A DNA stretch of 64,000 nucleotides from CBDCVA01 sp965222935 [NCBI: Candidatus Latescibacterota bacterium]. Its GTDB lineage: Bacteria; Latescibacterota; CBDCVA01. A model generated the notes under the pieces. That model saw nothing but the letters and a program-made list of their open reading frames with translations. It was not told the origin of the DNA and did no database searches. Shown here piece after piece: positions 16,036-25,443 of this stretch; the stretch's first letter is position 1; the number at the start of each line of letters is the position of its first letter. The DNA lies in the NCBI GenBank assembly GCA_965222935.1, contig CBDCVA010000002.1:1178001-1242000 (forward strand), written 5' to 3'. Position numbers and translations under genes: made by a program.

Positions 16036-17352
16036 ATGGGGATGGATGCACAAGGGGTTGACGCGAAGGCGGTGATGGCGGAGGCGGATCGGGAACTTGC
16101 CTCGTGGCGGCCCTTGGCGGAGGTGGACCCCGAGATCGCCCGTGTCATCGCGGGGGAGCTGGAGCGCGAGGAGGGCGGCCTGGAGCTGATCGCGTCGGAG
16201 AACTATACGTCGCGGGCGGTCCTGGAGACGATGGGTTCGCTCCTGACCAACAAGTACGCCGAGGGACTTCCGAAGGCGCGGTACTACGGCGGCTGCGAGT
16301 GGGTGGACGAGGCGGAGGAACTAGCGCGCGAGCGGGCGAAACGGCTCTTCGGCGCCGAGCACGCCAACGTGCAGCCTCACGCGGGGGCGCAGGCGAACAT
16401 GGCGGCGTACTACGCGCTCCTGGAGCCCGGCGAGACGCTTTTGGGCATGGACCTCGGCTGTGGCGGCCACCTCACACACGGCCTGAGGGTCAACTTCTCG
16501 GCGGTCTACTACCGCGCGGCGCACTACCTAGTCGACCGCGAAACCGAGGTCATCACCGCCGACACGCTCCGTTCTGCGGCGCGCGAGGCCAAGCCCAAGC
16601 TCATCGTCGCCGGGGGCAGCGCCTACCCGCGCCAGATCGATTTCGAGCTGTTCCGGGACGTGGCCGATGAGGTCGGTGCCCACCTGATGGTGGACATGGC
16701 CCACTTCGCGGGGCTGGTCGCGGGCGGCGTCCACCCCAGTCCCGTGCCTCTGGCCGACATCGTGACGACGACGACGCACAAGACGCTGCGGGGTCCGCGA
16801 GCGGGGTTGATCCTCTCTAAACGGCAACACGCCAGAGCGGTCGATCGGGCGGTTTTTCCGGGGTTGCAGGGCGGGCCCTTGATGCACATGATCGCTGCCA
16901 AGGCGGTGTGCCTGCACGAGGCTGTCCAGCCGGCGTTTGGGAGCTACGCACAGCAGGTCGTCGAGAACGCGCGGGCAATGGCCGATGAGCTACTGTCGCT
17001 GGGCTTCCGACTCGTCTCAGGCGGGACGGACACGCACCTCATGCTGGCCGACGTGACGCCCTTGGGCATCGACGGGGCAACCGCCGAGACAGCGCTCGAC
17101 CGCGCGGGCATCACGCTCAATAAGAACGCCATCCCCTTCGACCCCCGGCCGCCGCGCAAGCCGAGCGGTGTGCGCATCGGTACTCCCGCCGCTACCACGC
17201 GCGGGATGGGCCCCGACGAGATGCGCCGGATCGCCAGGCTCATCAAGCGTGTGCTGGATGCCCCCGAGGGCGAAGGGATCGCGGCGCTCGTACGCGGGGA
17301 GGTGCGCGAGCTATGCGAGCAGTTCCCTGTGTACGGCCTAAAGAGCCGATAG
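16036..17352 (+). CDS. glyA: Serine hydroxymethyltransferase
   Basis: 438 residues. Hallmarks include [36 protein letters not shown], and the PLP-lysine motif in [15 protein letters not shown]. Later [10 protein letters not shown] binds substrate. SHMT converts serine and tetrahydrofolate to glycine and 5,10-methylene-THF, feeding the one-carbon pool that the MTHFR-like protein at 5.2-7.7 kb could use. The start at 16036 (MGMDAQG) has only a distant GGAGAG. A 110-bp gap separates it from trxA and shows no clear riboswitch. Confidence 0.95.
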   Translation: MGMDAQGVDAKAVMAEADRELASWRPLAEVDPEIARVIAGELEREEGGLELIASENYTSRAVLETMGSLLTNKYAEGLPKARYYGGCEWVDEAEELARERAKRLFGAEHANVQPHAGAQANMAAYYALLEPGETLLGMDLGCGGHLTHGLRVNFSAVYYRAAHYLVDRETEVITADTLRSAAREAKPKLIVAGGSAYPRQIDFELFRDVADEVGAHLMVDMAHFAGLVAGGVHPSPVPLADIVTTTTHKTLRGPRAGLILSKRQHARAVDRAVFPGLQGGPLMHMIAAKAVCLHEAVQPAFGSYAQQVVENARAMADELLSLGFRLVSGGTDTHLMLADVTPLGIDGATAETALDRAGITLNKNAIPFDPRPPRKPSGVRIGTPAATTRGMGPDEMRRIARLIKRVLDAPEGEGIAALVRGEVRELCEQFPVYGLKSR

Positions 17353-17435
17353 ACCGATCTAGTAGCGGCGCCCCATGCGGTTCCCTGGGCGCTCATGGGG
17401 ACGCCTGACGTACTGCCCTCTCTCGACTCAGCAGG

Positions 17436-18560
17436 TTGCAGCTCAACATCCTACTCGCCATAGACGTCCGGTGGTTCAACGCGACGGCGTACTACTGCCT
17501 GAGCCTAGCGGAGGCGTTAGCCGGCCGCGGCCACAGGGTGCGGCTCCTGGCGGCAGAGGGTTCACCCATCGCCGAGCGGGCGAAAGCGGCCGGACTCTTG
17601 ACCCACGAGATCCCGTCGACCCGCAGGTTGGGGATGTTCCGGGCGTGGACGATTGCGCGCGGCGTGGGAGCGATGCTCGCGGGCGAGAAGGCGGACGTCA
17701 TCCACGCCTTTCGGTCGGAGTCGCACGCGCTTTGCGCGCTCATCTGCCGCAAGCCTGGCTGGCGGGCACCCTTGGTCCGCACGCTGGCGGACCCCGATCC
17801 GCCACTGGTGCATCCGCTGAACGGCTGGCTGCATACACAGGCGACAGCGGGGCTGACCGCATCGTGCGAGAAGGTGAAGGTCACCTACATGCGGGCGTTC
17901 GGGCTGGATGATGAGGCCATCACGGTGATCCCAGCGGGGCTGGACGCGGCCCGTTGGCGAGAGGGCATAGAAAGAGGCGTCTACCGGGAACAGTGGGGCC
18001 TGGGCCAAGACGCGGCCCTCATCGGCCTCGTCAGCCGGTTCGATCCCATTAAGGGCATCGGGACCTTCCTGGGTGCCTGCGCTTTCTTGGGCGCGCACTT
18101 CGAGGATGCGCACTTCGTCCTGGCGGGCGAAGAGGCCGGGTACACGCGCGCAGAGATCGAGGAGACGGGTCGGAGACACGGGCTCGGCGAGCGGCTGCAT
18201 GTGCTGGGCGTGCTCGACGACGTGCGGCCTTTAATCGCAGACCTGGACATCGGCGTGATCGCCTCGGAGGGCTCGGAGACCGTCTGCCGGATCGCGCTGG
18301 AGTATATGGCCTTCGGTGTTCCCGTCGTCGCCACAGTGGTGAACGCCATCCCCGAGACGGTGCTTCACGATCGGACCGGCATCATCGTCAACCCCGGTGA
18401 GACAGACGAGCTGGCGATGGCCATCGGTGCGCTTTTAGCGCGTCCCGACCGCGCGCGTGCCCTGGGTGAGGCGGGACGGCTACGGGTGGAGACCGAGCTC
18501 AGTGCGCAACTGTGCGCCGAGGCGACGGAGGCGGTCTACGAACGGGTACTGGGCCGGTAG
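17436..18560 (+). CDS. GT4-family glycosyltransferase
   Basis: 374 residues from a TTG start (LQLNILLAIDVRWFNATAYY). It has a GT-B fold: an N-terminal acceptor half with LAEALAGRGHRVRLLA, and a C-terminal nucleotide-sugar half with LIGLVSRFDPIKGIGTFLGA and SEGSETVCRIALEYMAFGVP. The latter is the E-x7-E motif of GT4 enzymes, and VVATVVNAIPETV completes the pattern. It transfers a sugar from an NDP-donor, probably in envelope polysaccharide or LPS building. It opens a run with a membrane methyltransferase-like gene and a GT2 enzyme, then uppP farther on, consistent with envelope assembly. Acceptor unknown. Confidence 0.88.
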   Translation: MQLNILLAIDVRWFNATAYYCLSLAEALAGRGHRVRLLAAEGSPIAERAKAAGLLTHEIPSTRRLGMFRAWTIARGVGAMLAGEKADVIHAFRSESHALCALICRKPGWRAPLVRTLADPDPPLVHPLNGWLHTQATAGLTASCEKVKVTYMRAFGLDDEAITVIPAGLDAARWREGIERGVYREQWGLGQDAALIGLVSRFDPIKGIGTFLGACAFLGAHFEDAHFVLAGEEAGYTRAEIEETGRRHGLGERLHVLGVLDDVRPLIADLDIGVIASEGSETVCRIALEYMAFGVPVVATVVNAIPETVLHDRTGIIVNPGETDELAMAIGALLARPDRARALGEAGRLRVETELSAQLCAEATEAVYERVLGR

Positions 18561-18609
18561 GCTTGCGCTTCAAACGACGGTTTGCCATTGTACGGCTTGA
18601 AAGAGCGAC

Positions 18610-19209
18610 ATGACAACGGCTGGCGAGGGCGTGCGGGACGCGGCGGAAGCGAAACTGGGACGTCTTGTACCCAAAGGTGTGCGCGTGCCGATGGGCTTTG
18701 CGGCCGTCGCCGTGCTCGTCCTGGTGGCACAGCCGACGCCTTCCACGCTGGCCGTGGGCTGGATACTGGTTGTGTTGGGGGAGGGTGCCCGCGTGCTGTC
18801 GGCGGGGAGCCTCGTGAAGGCGAAGGCGCTGACGGAGTGGGGGATCTATGGGCACGCGAGGCATCCGCTGTACGTGGGTAGCGCGCTGATTGGGCTCGGC
18901 TTCGGAGTCATGGCGGGCTCCTGGCCATTCATCTCCGTTTTCTGCGCGGGCTTCCCTCTGCTCTACGGCTGGACTATCGCGCGGGAGGAGCGCGCATTGG
19001 CCCGCCGATACGGCGCTCTGTTTGAGGCCTACGCCGGGCGGGTGCCGAGGTTCTTGCCCAGGCGCTTCTCACCGCGGGCGCTTCTCGGGCCGTTCACGTG
19101 GCGGCGTGCCGTGGTGAACCGTGAGCACCGCACGATTGTGGGGATCGCCGCGCTGGCGTCAGCTCTGGTCCTCAAGTGGGCGATGGCCCAGACGCTGGCC
19201 GATGGCTAG
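18610..19209 (+). CDS. Isoprenylcysteine carboxyl methyltransferase (ICMT/PEMT)-like membrane protein
   Basis: 199 residues with several membrane segments (GFAAVAVLVLVAQ, LAVGWILVVLG, VGSALIGLGFGVM, FISVFCAGFPLLYGW). Between them lies the SAM-binding signature of small membrane methyltransferases: GIYGHARHPLYVGSALIGLG, then EERALARRYGALFEAYAGRV. Bacterial members methylate lipids or have unknown substrates; true isoprenylcysteine is not expected here. The stop overlaps the start of the GT2 gene (ATGGCTAG, 19202-19209), so the two are coupled and may act on the same lipid-linked product. Confidence 0.8.
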   Translation: MTTAGEGVRDAAEAKLGRLVPKGVRVPMGFAAVAVLVLVAQPTPSTLAVGWILVVLGEGARVLSAGSLVKAKALTEWGIYGHARHPLYVGSALIGLGFGVMAGSWPFISVFCAGFPLLYGWTIAREERALARRYGALFEAYAGRVPRFLPRRFSPRALLGPFTWRRAVVNREHRTIVGIAALASALVLKWAMAQTLADG

Positions 19210-19999
19210 GGATGGAGCGGCGGGGAACGGCTCGCTTTTGCTTTCGGCGGCCGTCATCGCAGGGGACGCGGCGCGTTCCCTGGGGCAGTGCCTTGAAAGC
19301 CTAGCCTTCTGCGACGAGGTGGTCGTCGTGGTGGACGCGGGCTCTCGGGACAAGACCCTGGAGATCGCGCGCCGGTATACGATGCACGTCCTAGAGGCGT
19401 CTTGGCACGGCTACGTCGTCCAGAAGAACCTGGCGCTCGAGCGGACCGAGGGCCGGTGGGTGCTCGCAGTGGACGCCGATGAGGTCGTCTCGGACGCGCT
19501 GCGACGGAGCATCAAGCGTGTGATCGCCTCCAACGATCTGGGGATCGTCGGCTACACGGTGCCGCGCCGCACGCGCTATCTGGGGCAGTGGATCGCACAC
19601 TCGGGCTGGTACCCGGACCGCAAGCTGAGGCTGTTCCGGCGAGAGGCGGGCCGCTGGGAGGGCGAGGAGCTGCACGAGCGCATCGAGGTCAATGGCGGGC
19701 ACGTCGAGACGATGGATGGGGACTTGCTGCACTACCCCTATGAAAGCCTGTCCGACCACCTGCAACGGATCGATAGGTACTCGACGCTGGCGGCCGAGGA
19801 ACTCTGGCGTTCTGGCGTGCGCTTTCGGCTCCGGCACCTGCTCTTGCACCCGCCGTCACGGTTCGTACGCTCGTACATCCTGCGCGGTGGGGTTCTGGAC
19901 GGTTTGGCAGGCTTGGCCATCGGGATGCTCAACGCCTTCTACGGCTTCTGCAAGTACGCGAAGCTATGGGAACTGAGCCTGAAGGGTCCGTCGAAGTGA
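19202..19999 (+). CDS. GT2-family glycosyltransferase (WaaE/LPS core-like)
   Basis: 265 residues from the ATG at 19202, which overlaps the previous stop by 8 bp. The GT-A fold shows LSAAVIAGDAARSLGQCLES at the start, EVVVVVDAGSRDKTLEIARR, and VLAVDADEVVSDALRR with the D-x-D metal site. HSGWYPDRKLRLFRREAGRW is typical of the WaaE/KdtX branch that adds a sugar to LPS inner core. A hydrophobic C-terminal stretch (LDGLAGLAIGMLNAFYGFCK) suggests membrane contact. It implies an LPS-like or glycolipid envelope. Its stop overlaps the rel start (GTGA). Confidence 0.9.
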   Translation: MARDGAAGNGSLLLSAAVIAGDAARSLGQCLESLAFCDEVVVVVDAGSRDKTLEIARRYTMHVLEASWHGYVVQKNLALERTEGRWVLAVDADEVVSDALRRSIKRVIASNDLGIVGYTVPRRTRYLGQWIAHSGWYPDRKLRLFRREAGRWEGEELHERIEVNGGHVETMDGDLLHYPYESLSDHLQRIDRYSTLAAEELWRSGVRFRLRHLLLHPPSRFVRSYILRGGVLDGLAGLAIGMLNAFYGFCKYAKLWELSLKGPSK

Positions 20000-22233
20000 C
20001 GGGGGTATCCTCCGCCGTCCCGGAGCTCGAGCTCCTACTCGAGCTTGTAAAGCGCCACAACCTGGGGTCAGAACTGGATTTGATCCGCCGTGCGCATGCG
20101 TTCGCGCAGGGGGTGCACCAGGGTGAGATGCGTCGTTCGGGCGCCCCTTACATCCGCCACTGTCTCGAGGTGGCGGTCATCCTCGCGGAACAGGGGATGG
20201 ACGTAACGACCATCGCTGCGGGCTTTTTGCACGATGTGCTGGAGACGGGCGACAAGACGCGCGACGAGCAGCAGCAGACTGGAACGCGGGAGCGGCAGAT
20301 CAACTACGCGGAGGTCGAGGGCGCCTTCGGTCCCGAGATCGCGCGGATCGTGGACGGCGTGAGCCGCATCGGCGAACTGCATCTTCTGAGCCACGAGGTG
20401 CGGCAGGCGGAATATTTCCGCAAGATGCTGATTTTCATGACCGATGACATCCGTGTCATTCTGGTCAAGTTTGCCGACCGGCTGCACAACATGCGTACGC
20501 TCGAGTTCCTGCCAGAGGAGAAGCGGCAGCGTATTGCGCTGGAGACGCGCGATGTCTATGCACCGCTGGCGCACCGGTTGGGGATGGCGCGCGTAAAGTG
20601 GGAGCTCGAGGAGTTGTGCCTGAAGTTCATGGAGCCCGAGGTCTATCGGACGCTGGTGAAAAAGATTCACGCCAAGCGCACCGAGCGTGAGGCCTACATC
20701 GCCTCGATCCGCAAGCCTCTGGCGGAGCGGCTTGCGGCGGAGGGCATCGCGGCGACCATCGAAGGGCGTCCCAAGAGCTTCTACTCGATTTACCGTAAGA
20801 TGCAGAACCGTGGGCTGCCTTTCGAGCAGATCTATGATCTTTTGGCGACCCGTGTCCTAGTGAACACCAAGGAGATGTGCTATCGGGTCATGGGCATCGT
20901 TCATGCCATCTACACGCCGGTGAGCGAGCGGTTCAAGGACTTCATTGCGCGGCCTAAGTCCAACGGTTATCAGTCGCTTCACACGACGGTCATCGGCCCC
21001 GGCGGGCGTGCGGTGGAGATACAGATCCGGACGTACACAATGCACCGCACCGCCGAGGCAGGCATCGCGGCCCATTGGCTTTACAAAGAAGGGCGGGGCC
21101 GGCCGGACAAGCTCGACCGTGCGATGGGCTATCTGCGCGAGCTGGCGGATAGTCAGCGAGAGACGCCTGAGCCGGACAAGTTCCTCGAAGAGCTCAAGGG
21201 GGACCTTTTCAGGGACGAGGTCTTCGTCTTCACGCCGCGCGGCGATCTCAAACGGCTGCCGCAGGGCGCGACGGCCCTGGATTTCGCCTTCGCGGTCCAC
21301 ACGGACGTCGGCCTGCACTGCCTGGGCGCGAAGGTTGACGACCGGATGGTGCCCCTGGATACAGCGCTTTCCAGCGGGGATGCGGTGGAGATCCTGACGA
21401 TGCCGTCGCGGATGCCGAGCACGAACTGGTTGGGGATCGTCAAGACGGCCAAGGCGCGTAGCGCGATTAAGCGCTGGCTGCGCCAGGAGATGTACACTCA
21501 GAGCGTCGCACTGGGGGTGGAGTTGCTCAAAGGGGAGCTGCGCCGCTCGCGGCTGCATCCGACCGAGGGCGACTTGGCTGACCTGGCGCAGGCAGTGGGG
21601 CTGGGCAGCATTGAGCAACTCCACGCGCGCATTGGCTCGGGGGAGCTTCCGCTGAGCCGCGTTCTGACCAAGCTCATGCCGTCAGAGCCGCGCCAGCCCC
21701 GTGTACCGCGCGAGAAGGATGGGCTGATCCGGGTGCAGGGCATCGCGAACATGATGATCCGGATCGCCCAGTGCTGCCAACCCCTGCCCGGCGACGACAT
21801 CGTCGGGTTCATTACCCGGGGGCACGGCATTGCGATCCACCGCGCCGATTGCCCGAACGTCGCTCCGTTGGTCACCGAGCGCGACCGACTTGTGGAGGTG
21901 ACCTGGGATAGCCCCAGGGGTCAAGTGTTCACGGCGCGTATCGTCGTCATCGGCGAGGATCGCCCGGGGTTTTTGCGCGATATTTCCACGACAATATCGG
22001 AATTGGGAGCCAATATCCTCGATGTGGAGGCCAAGACAGAACGCCGCAGGATCCGCGACCGGTTCGTCGTGGAGGTGAAAAATCGGGGGCACCTCGGGCG
22101 GCTCATGACACAGCTTGAGGAGCTCGAGGGCGTCACGAGCGTCGAGCGACTGGACGAGCCCGAAGGCGTCCGGGGCGGCGGTATTGGCTCAGACACACGC
22201 CGTCCGACCGGGGCTCACGAACCTTCCGGGTGA
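19996..22233 (+). CDS. rel: Bifunctional (p)ppGpp synthetase/hydrolase, Rel/SpoT type
   Basis: 745 residues if translation starts at the GTG overlapping the GT2 stop; an ATG at 19966 is an alternative. Order: HD hydrolase (~25-180), synthetase (~230-350), TGS (~390-455; RDEVFVFTPRGDLKRLPQGA), zinc-finger/helical region, and C-terminal ACT (~660-730). The synthetase has RFKDFIARPKSNGYQSLHTT; its R-x-K-D motif is the SpoT/Rel form, not the RelA E-x-D-D form. The HD site reads H79-D-V-L-E-T, where H-D-x-x-E-D is usual, but ADRLHNMRTL is intact. It makes and degrades (p)ppGpp on ribosomes, and is the only such enzyme here. Coupled to uppP by GTGA. Confidence 0.93.
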   Translation: MTGVSSAVPELELLLELVKRHNLGSELDLIRRAHAFAQGVHQGEMRRSGAPYIRHCLEVAVILAEQGMDVTTIAAGFLHDVLETGDKTRDEQQQTGTRERQINYAEVEGAFGPEIARIVDGVSRIGELHLLSHEVRQAEYFRKMLIFMTDDIRVILVKFADRLHNMRTLEFLPEEKRQRIALETRDVYAPLAHRLGMARVKWELEELCLKFMEPEVYRTLVKKIHAKRTEREAYIASIRKPLAERLAAEGIAATIEGRPKSFYSIYRKMQNRGLPFEQIYDLLATRVLVNTKEMCYRVMGIVHAIYTPVSERFKDFIARPKSNGYQSLHTTVIGPGGRAVEIQIRTYTMHRTAEAGIAAHWLYKEGRGRPDKLDRAMGYLRELADSQRETPEPDKFLEELKGDLFRDEVFVFTPRGDLKRLPQGATALDFAFAVHTDVGLHCLGAKVDDRMVPLDTALSSGDAVEILTMPSRMPSTNWLGIVKTAKARSAIKRWLRQEMYTQSVALGVELLKGELRRSRLHPTEGDLADLAQAVGLGSIEQLHARIGSGELPLSRVLTKLMPSEPRQPRVPREKDGLIRVQGIANMMIRIAQCCQPLPGDDIVGFITRGHGIAIHRADCPNVAPLVTERDRLVEVTWDSPRGQVFTARIVVIGEDRPGFLRDISTTISELGANILDVEAKTERRRIRDRFVVEVKNRGHLGRLMTQLEELEGVTSVERLDEPEGVRGGGIGSDTRRPTGAHEPSG

Positions 22234-23054
22234 GCATCTGGCAGGCCGCCCTGCTGGGGGCGCTCCAGGGCCTGACAGAGTTCCTCCCCATCTCTAGCTC
22301 GGGCCACCTCATCCTAGCCAGGCACCTGTGGGGTCTTGAGGGAGGCGGCCTCACGTTCGAGGTCGCCGTTCACGTGGGGACGCTGGGCTCGATCCTCACG
22401 GTGCTGGGGGGGCGGGCGGCGGCAGCGCTGCGGGAAGCGTGGGCGTGGGTCCGTGAGAGAGGTCCGGCATCGCCCCAGGCGCGGCTGGTCCCGCTCGTGC
22501 TCATAGGCACGATGCCCGCGGCAATCACCGGTCTGGCCGGCGGTAGCTGGATTGAGGACCACCTTGCGACGCCGGGGGTAGGGGCGGTCGGCCTCTTGTT
22601 CACGGGAGCGCTTCTTTGGTCGACCGGATCGTCCGGGGTAACGCGACGCGCGAAGGACTCGGGTCGACAGCTAGGGCCTAGACTGGCGCTGGCCATCGGC
22701 TGCGCGCAGGCGATCGCTGTTGTGCCGGGCGTATCGCGGTCGGGCGCGACGATCGGAGCGGCGCTTCTGGTCGGGGTCGAGCCCGAGCTAGCCTTCGTCT
22801 TCTCGTTCCTGTTGGCAATCCCCGCTGTGGCCGGGGCGGCGGTCTATAAGCTCCCCGATCTGGCAGGCGGCGGCGCGACGCTAGGTTGGCCCGCTCTGGC
22901 AGGCGGCATCGTGGCAGCGTACGCGACGGGTGTGGTCGCGGCGCGGCTGCTGCTCGGGGTCGTGCGACGCGGTCGGTTGGCAGCGTTCGCACCGTACTGC
23001 TGGGCCGTCGGGGGCTGTGGGCTCATCTGGGCTGTACTGAGGGGTTTTGTGTGA
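22230..23054 (+). CDS. uppP: Undecaprenyl-diphosphatase UppP/BacA
   Basis: 274 residues, about eight membrane segments. Both catalytic motifs are present: GALQGLTEFLPISSSGHLIL near the N terminus (E-x-x-P-x-S-S-S-x-H) and VVPGVSRSGATIGAALLVGV (P-G-x-S-R-S-G) in the middle. It recycles undecaprenyl pyrophosphate to the monophosphate for peptidoglycan and O-antigen synthesis. GTG start within the rel stop (GTGA) and GTGA coupling to rnhB downstream indicate tight translational linkage. Confidence 0.94.
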   Translation: MSIWQAALLGALQGLTEFLPISSSGHLILARHLWGLEGGGLTFEVAVHVGTLGSILTVLGGRAAAALREAWAWVRERGPASPQARLVPLVLIGTMPAAITGLAGGSWIEDHLATPGVGAVGLLFTGALLWSTGSSGVTRRAKDSGRQLGPRLALAIGCAQAIAVVPGVSRSGATIGAALLVGVEPELAFVFSFLLAIPAVAGAAVYKLPDLAGGGATLGWPALAGGIVAAYATGVVAARLLLGVVRRGRLAAFAPYCWAVGGCGLIWAVLRGFV

Positions 23055-23638
23055 GCGCGCGGTGGATCGTGGGCATCGACGAGGCGGGACGAGGTCCGCT
23101 CGCGGGGCCCGTGGTGGTGGCGGCGGTGTTGCTGCAGGAGGGGTCCCGGCTGCCCGGCGTGACGGATTCAAAGCGGATGACGCCCCAGGGGCGTGAGGCG
23201 GCCCTCGAACTGATCCTCGAGCGCGCACCGGCGGTGGGCCTGGGGATCGCGGACCAGGAAGCAGTCGACACGTGGAACATCCTGGGCGCGACCTTGCGGG
23301 CGATGTCGGCGGCGTACCGGGCGCTCGGGCGGAGAGCAGACCTGATTCTCGTAGACGGAAACCGGCTGCCCCCGCTCCCCGCGCCTGCGCGCGCTATTGT
23401 CGGCGGTGACGGGCATCATGTGGAGATCAGCGCGGCGTCGGTTGTCGCGAAGGTGGTCCGCGATGCACTGATGCGCCACTACGACTCGGTCTACCCGGGC
23501 TACGGCTTCGCGGCGCACAAGGGCTATCCGACGCCGAGTCACCTGCGGGCTCTCGCCGCGCTGGGGCCGTGTCCCATCCACCGCCGCTCCTTTCGCCCCG
23601 TGGCCCAGCTCCTGCTTCCGCTCGATGGCGCGGCGTAG
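23051..23638 (+). CDS. rnhB: Ribonuclease HII
   Basis: 195 residues. The GTG at 23051 overlaps the uppP stop. It begins SARWIVGIDEAGRGPLAGPV, with the first catalytic D-E pair. VDGNRLPPL follows, then ISAASVVAKVVRDALMRHYD and HKGYPTPSHL, completing the D-E-D-D site and substrate loop of RNase HII. It nicks RNA in RNA:DNA hybrids and removes misincorporated ribonucleotides. Its 3' end overlaps yraN by 14 bp, a common gene pair in bacteria. Confidence 0.95.
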   Translation: MSARWIVGIDEAGRGPLAGPVVVAAVLLQEGSRLPGVTDSKRMTPQGREAALELILERAPAVGLGIADQEAVDTWNILGATLRAMSAAYRALGRRADLILVDGNRLPPLPAPARAIVGGDGHHVEISAASVVAKVVRDALMRHYDSVYPGYGFAAHKGYPTPSHLRALAALGPCPIHRRSFRPVAQLLLPLDGAA

Positions 23639-24029
23639 CGAACCGGCGCGATTGCCGGGTACGGGTTCCTCCCGAGGCGCCGAAGGCGAGGCGATCGCGG
23701 CGCGCTTTCTGGAGGCGCGGGACTTCCGAATCCTGCAACGGAACTACCGGCGCCGCGGCGGCGAGGTTGACCTCGTCGCGGAGGACAGGGACGCCTTGGT
23801 GTTCATCGAGGTCAAGAGCGGGCGGTCCGAGTCAAACTTCGGGGGGCCGGTGGGGCGTGTGACGCCCGAGAAGCGGCGACGGCTCGTCCGCACAGCGGAG
23901 CGCTACCTGGCCGATCATCCCCGCGAGGGCGGCGACGTGCGCTTCGACGTCGTGACTGTCGTCTTCAGGCGGGGTGGAAGCTTCCGGATCAGACACATGG
24001 CCGACGCCTTCCGGCCCGAGGCGGAGTGA
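23625..24029 (+). CDS. yraN: YraN/UPF0102-family endonuclease-like protein
   Basis: 134 residues. The restriction-endonuclease-like core of the family is visible: GEAIAARFLEARDFRILQRN, then RRRGGEVDLVAED and LVFIEVKSGRS, giving the E-x-D / E-x-K metal site. VTPEKRRRLVRTAERYL follows. Function is not well settled; members resemble Holliday-junction resolvases. It directly follows rnhB, its usual neighbour, and overlaps it by 14 bp. Confidence 0.9.
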   Translation: MARRSEPARLPGTGSSRGAEGEAIAARFLEARDFRILQRNYRRRGGEVDLVAEDRDALVFIEVKSGRSESNFGGPVGRVTPEKRRRLVRTAERYLADHPREGGDVRFDVVTVVFRRGGSFRIRHMADAFRPEAE

Positions 24030-25364
24030 GTGAACATCCGCGGTTGGCTGCACGCGATGGCCTTGCATCGCAGGGAAACCTTCAGTTGGGCCATGTATGA
24101 CTGGGCCAATTCGGCGTTTGCTACGACCATCATGGCCGCCGTTCTGCCGATCTATTACGCCTCCGTGGCCGGAGCGGACCTGCCGGGCAACAAAGCTTTG
24201 GTCTACTGGGGCCGTACGTTATCGATCGCGCTGCTTTTGATTGCTGTGCTATCGCCCGTGCTGGGTGCGATGGCTGATTACATGGGAGCGAAAAAGCGTT
24301 TCATGGCTCTGTTCGCGGCATTGGGCATCCTCTTCACGGCTATGCTCTATTTCATCGGCCGGGGGGAGTGGCTTCTGGCATCGGCGCTTTTCATCGTAGC
24401 CAACATCGGGTTCGCCGGGGCCAACGTCTTTTACGATTCACTTTTACCTCACGTCGCGCGCGAGGGTGAAATCGACCGGCTATCGACGGCCGGCTACGCC
24501 CTCGGGTACCTTGGAGGCGGTATCCTCCTGGTCATCAACATGCTATGGATCCTGTATCCGGAGACCTTCGGGATCGCCGACAAGACGACGGCATCCCGCA
24601 TCGCCATGTTCAGCGTGGCCGTCTGGTGGGCTCTTTTCTCGGTGCCCCTCTTGCGCGCCGTCCGAGAACCGCCCAGGCAGGTGTCGGATGCCGATGCGTT
24701 GGGGGGCAACCCGATCGCCGCCGGCTTTCATCGTCTGAGCGAGACGTTCGGAGAGATCCGCCGCTATCGGCAGCTCATGATATTCCTGATCGCTTTCTGG
24801 CTCTACAACGATGGCATCGGCACCATCTTCAAGATGGCCGTCATCTACGGCGCGGACATCGGCATCGGCCAGTCCGACCTGATCGGCGCTTTGATCATGA
24901 CCCAGTTCATTGGCATCCCGTTCACCTTCGCTTTCGGTCGGCTGGCAGGACGCATTGGGGCTAAGCCAGCGATCTATATGGCCCTGGCCGTCTATACGCT
25001 CATCTCCGCCGCCGCTTATTTCATGACCGAGGCCTGGCATTTATGGGTCCTGGCCTTTTGTGTCGCCACAGTTCAGGGCGGCAGTCAGGCGCTGAGCCGG
25101 TCGCTTTATAGCAGCATGATTCCTCGCGCGCAATCCTCGGAGTTCTTCGGGTTCTTCAGCGCCAGCGCGAAGTTTGCCGGTATTCTGGGGCCTTTTCTCT
25201 TCGCTGAAGTCGGAAATTGGACGGGTAGCAGCCGGCTGGGCATCCTCTCGTTGGTGGTTTTTTTCATCGGTGGTCTACTGATTCTGACACGGGTGGACGT
25301 GACCGAGGGGCAGCGCATCGCCCGGCTGGAGGACGCCAAATATCACGAGGTGCACGGTTCGTGA
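24030..25364 (+). CDS. UMF1/Atg22-like major facilitator protein
   Basis: 444 residues with about 12 membrane helices. SWAMYDWANSAFATTIMAAV near the N terminus is the hallmark of the UMF1 (vacuole effluxer Atg22-like) branch. The MFS loop reads LGAMADYMGAKKRFMALFAA, and GGSQALSRSLYSSMIP follows in the second half, as in relatives. Bacterial UMF1 proteins are putative exporters of unknown substrate. The GTG start abuts the yraN stop; an internal ATG at 24058 (MALHRRETFSWAMYDWANSA) is plausible too. A hairpin terminator follows the gene. Confidence 0.9.
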   Translation: MNIRGWLHAMALHRRETFSWAMYDWANSAFATTIMAAVLPIYYASVAGADLPGNKALVYWGRTLSIALLLIAVLSPVLGAMADYMGAKKRFMALFAALGILFTAMLYFIGRGEWLLASALFIVANIGFAGANVFYDSLLPHVAREGEIDRLSTAGYALGYLGGGILLVINMLWILYPETFGIADKTTASRIAMFSVAVWWALFSVPLLRAVREPPRQVSDADALGGNPIAAGFHRLSETFGEIRRYRQLMIFLIAFWLYNDGIGTIFKMAVIYGADIGIGQSDLIGALIMTQFIGIPFTFAFGRLAGRIGAKPAIYMALAVYTLISAAAYFMTEAWHLWVLAFCVATVQGGSQALSRSLYSSMIPRAQSSEFFGFFSASAKFAGILGPFLFAEVGNWTGSSRLGILSLVVFFIGGLLILTRVDVTEGQRIARLEDAKYHEVHGS

Positions 25365-25375
25365 GCGCAGGGTGG

Positions 25376-25420
25376 CCGAGCCCGGCGGCGCTTGTGCGGG
25401 CGGGGGCTCGGTTCTATATT
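25376..25420 (+). terminator. Candidate intrinsic terminator after the UMF1 gene
   Basis: Arms CCGAGCCC (25376-25383) and GGGCTCGG (25404-25411) pair perfectly over 8 bp and are followed by TTCTATATT. It starts 12 bp past the stop at 25364 and ends before the ribosome-binding site of the next gene. The T tract is imperfect, so efficiency is uncertain. Confidence 0.5.
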
Positions 25421-25443
25421 GTCGCGCTCTTGGGGAGGGGGCT

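Noticed and set aside
17353-17435. CCCCATG...CATGGGG inverted repeat after glyA as a terminator
   Set aside because: Stem of 7 bp with a large loop and no T tract; not supported as an intrinsic terminator.
25366-25440. Sequence beginning like a tRNA-Leu/Ser 5' half (GGTGGCCGAG)
   Set aside because: No T-loop or acceptor pairing is present; the symmetry is explained by an 8-bp terminator-like hairpin.
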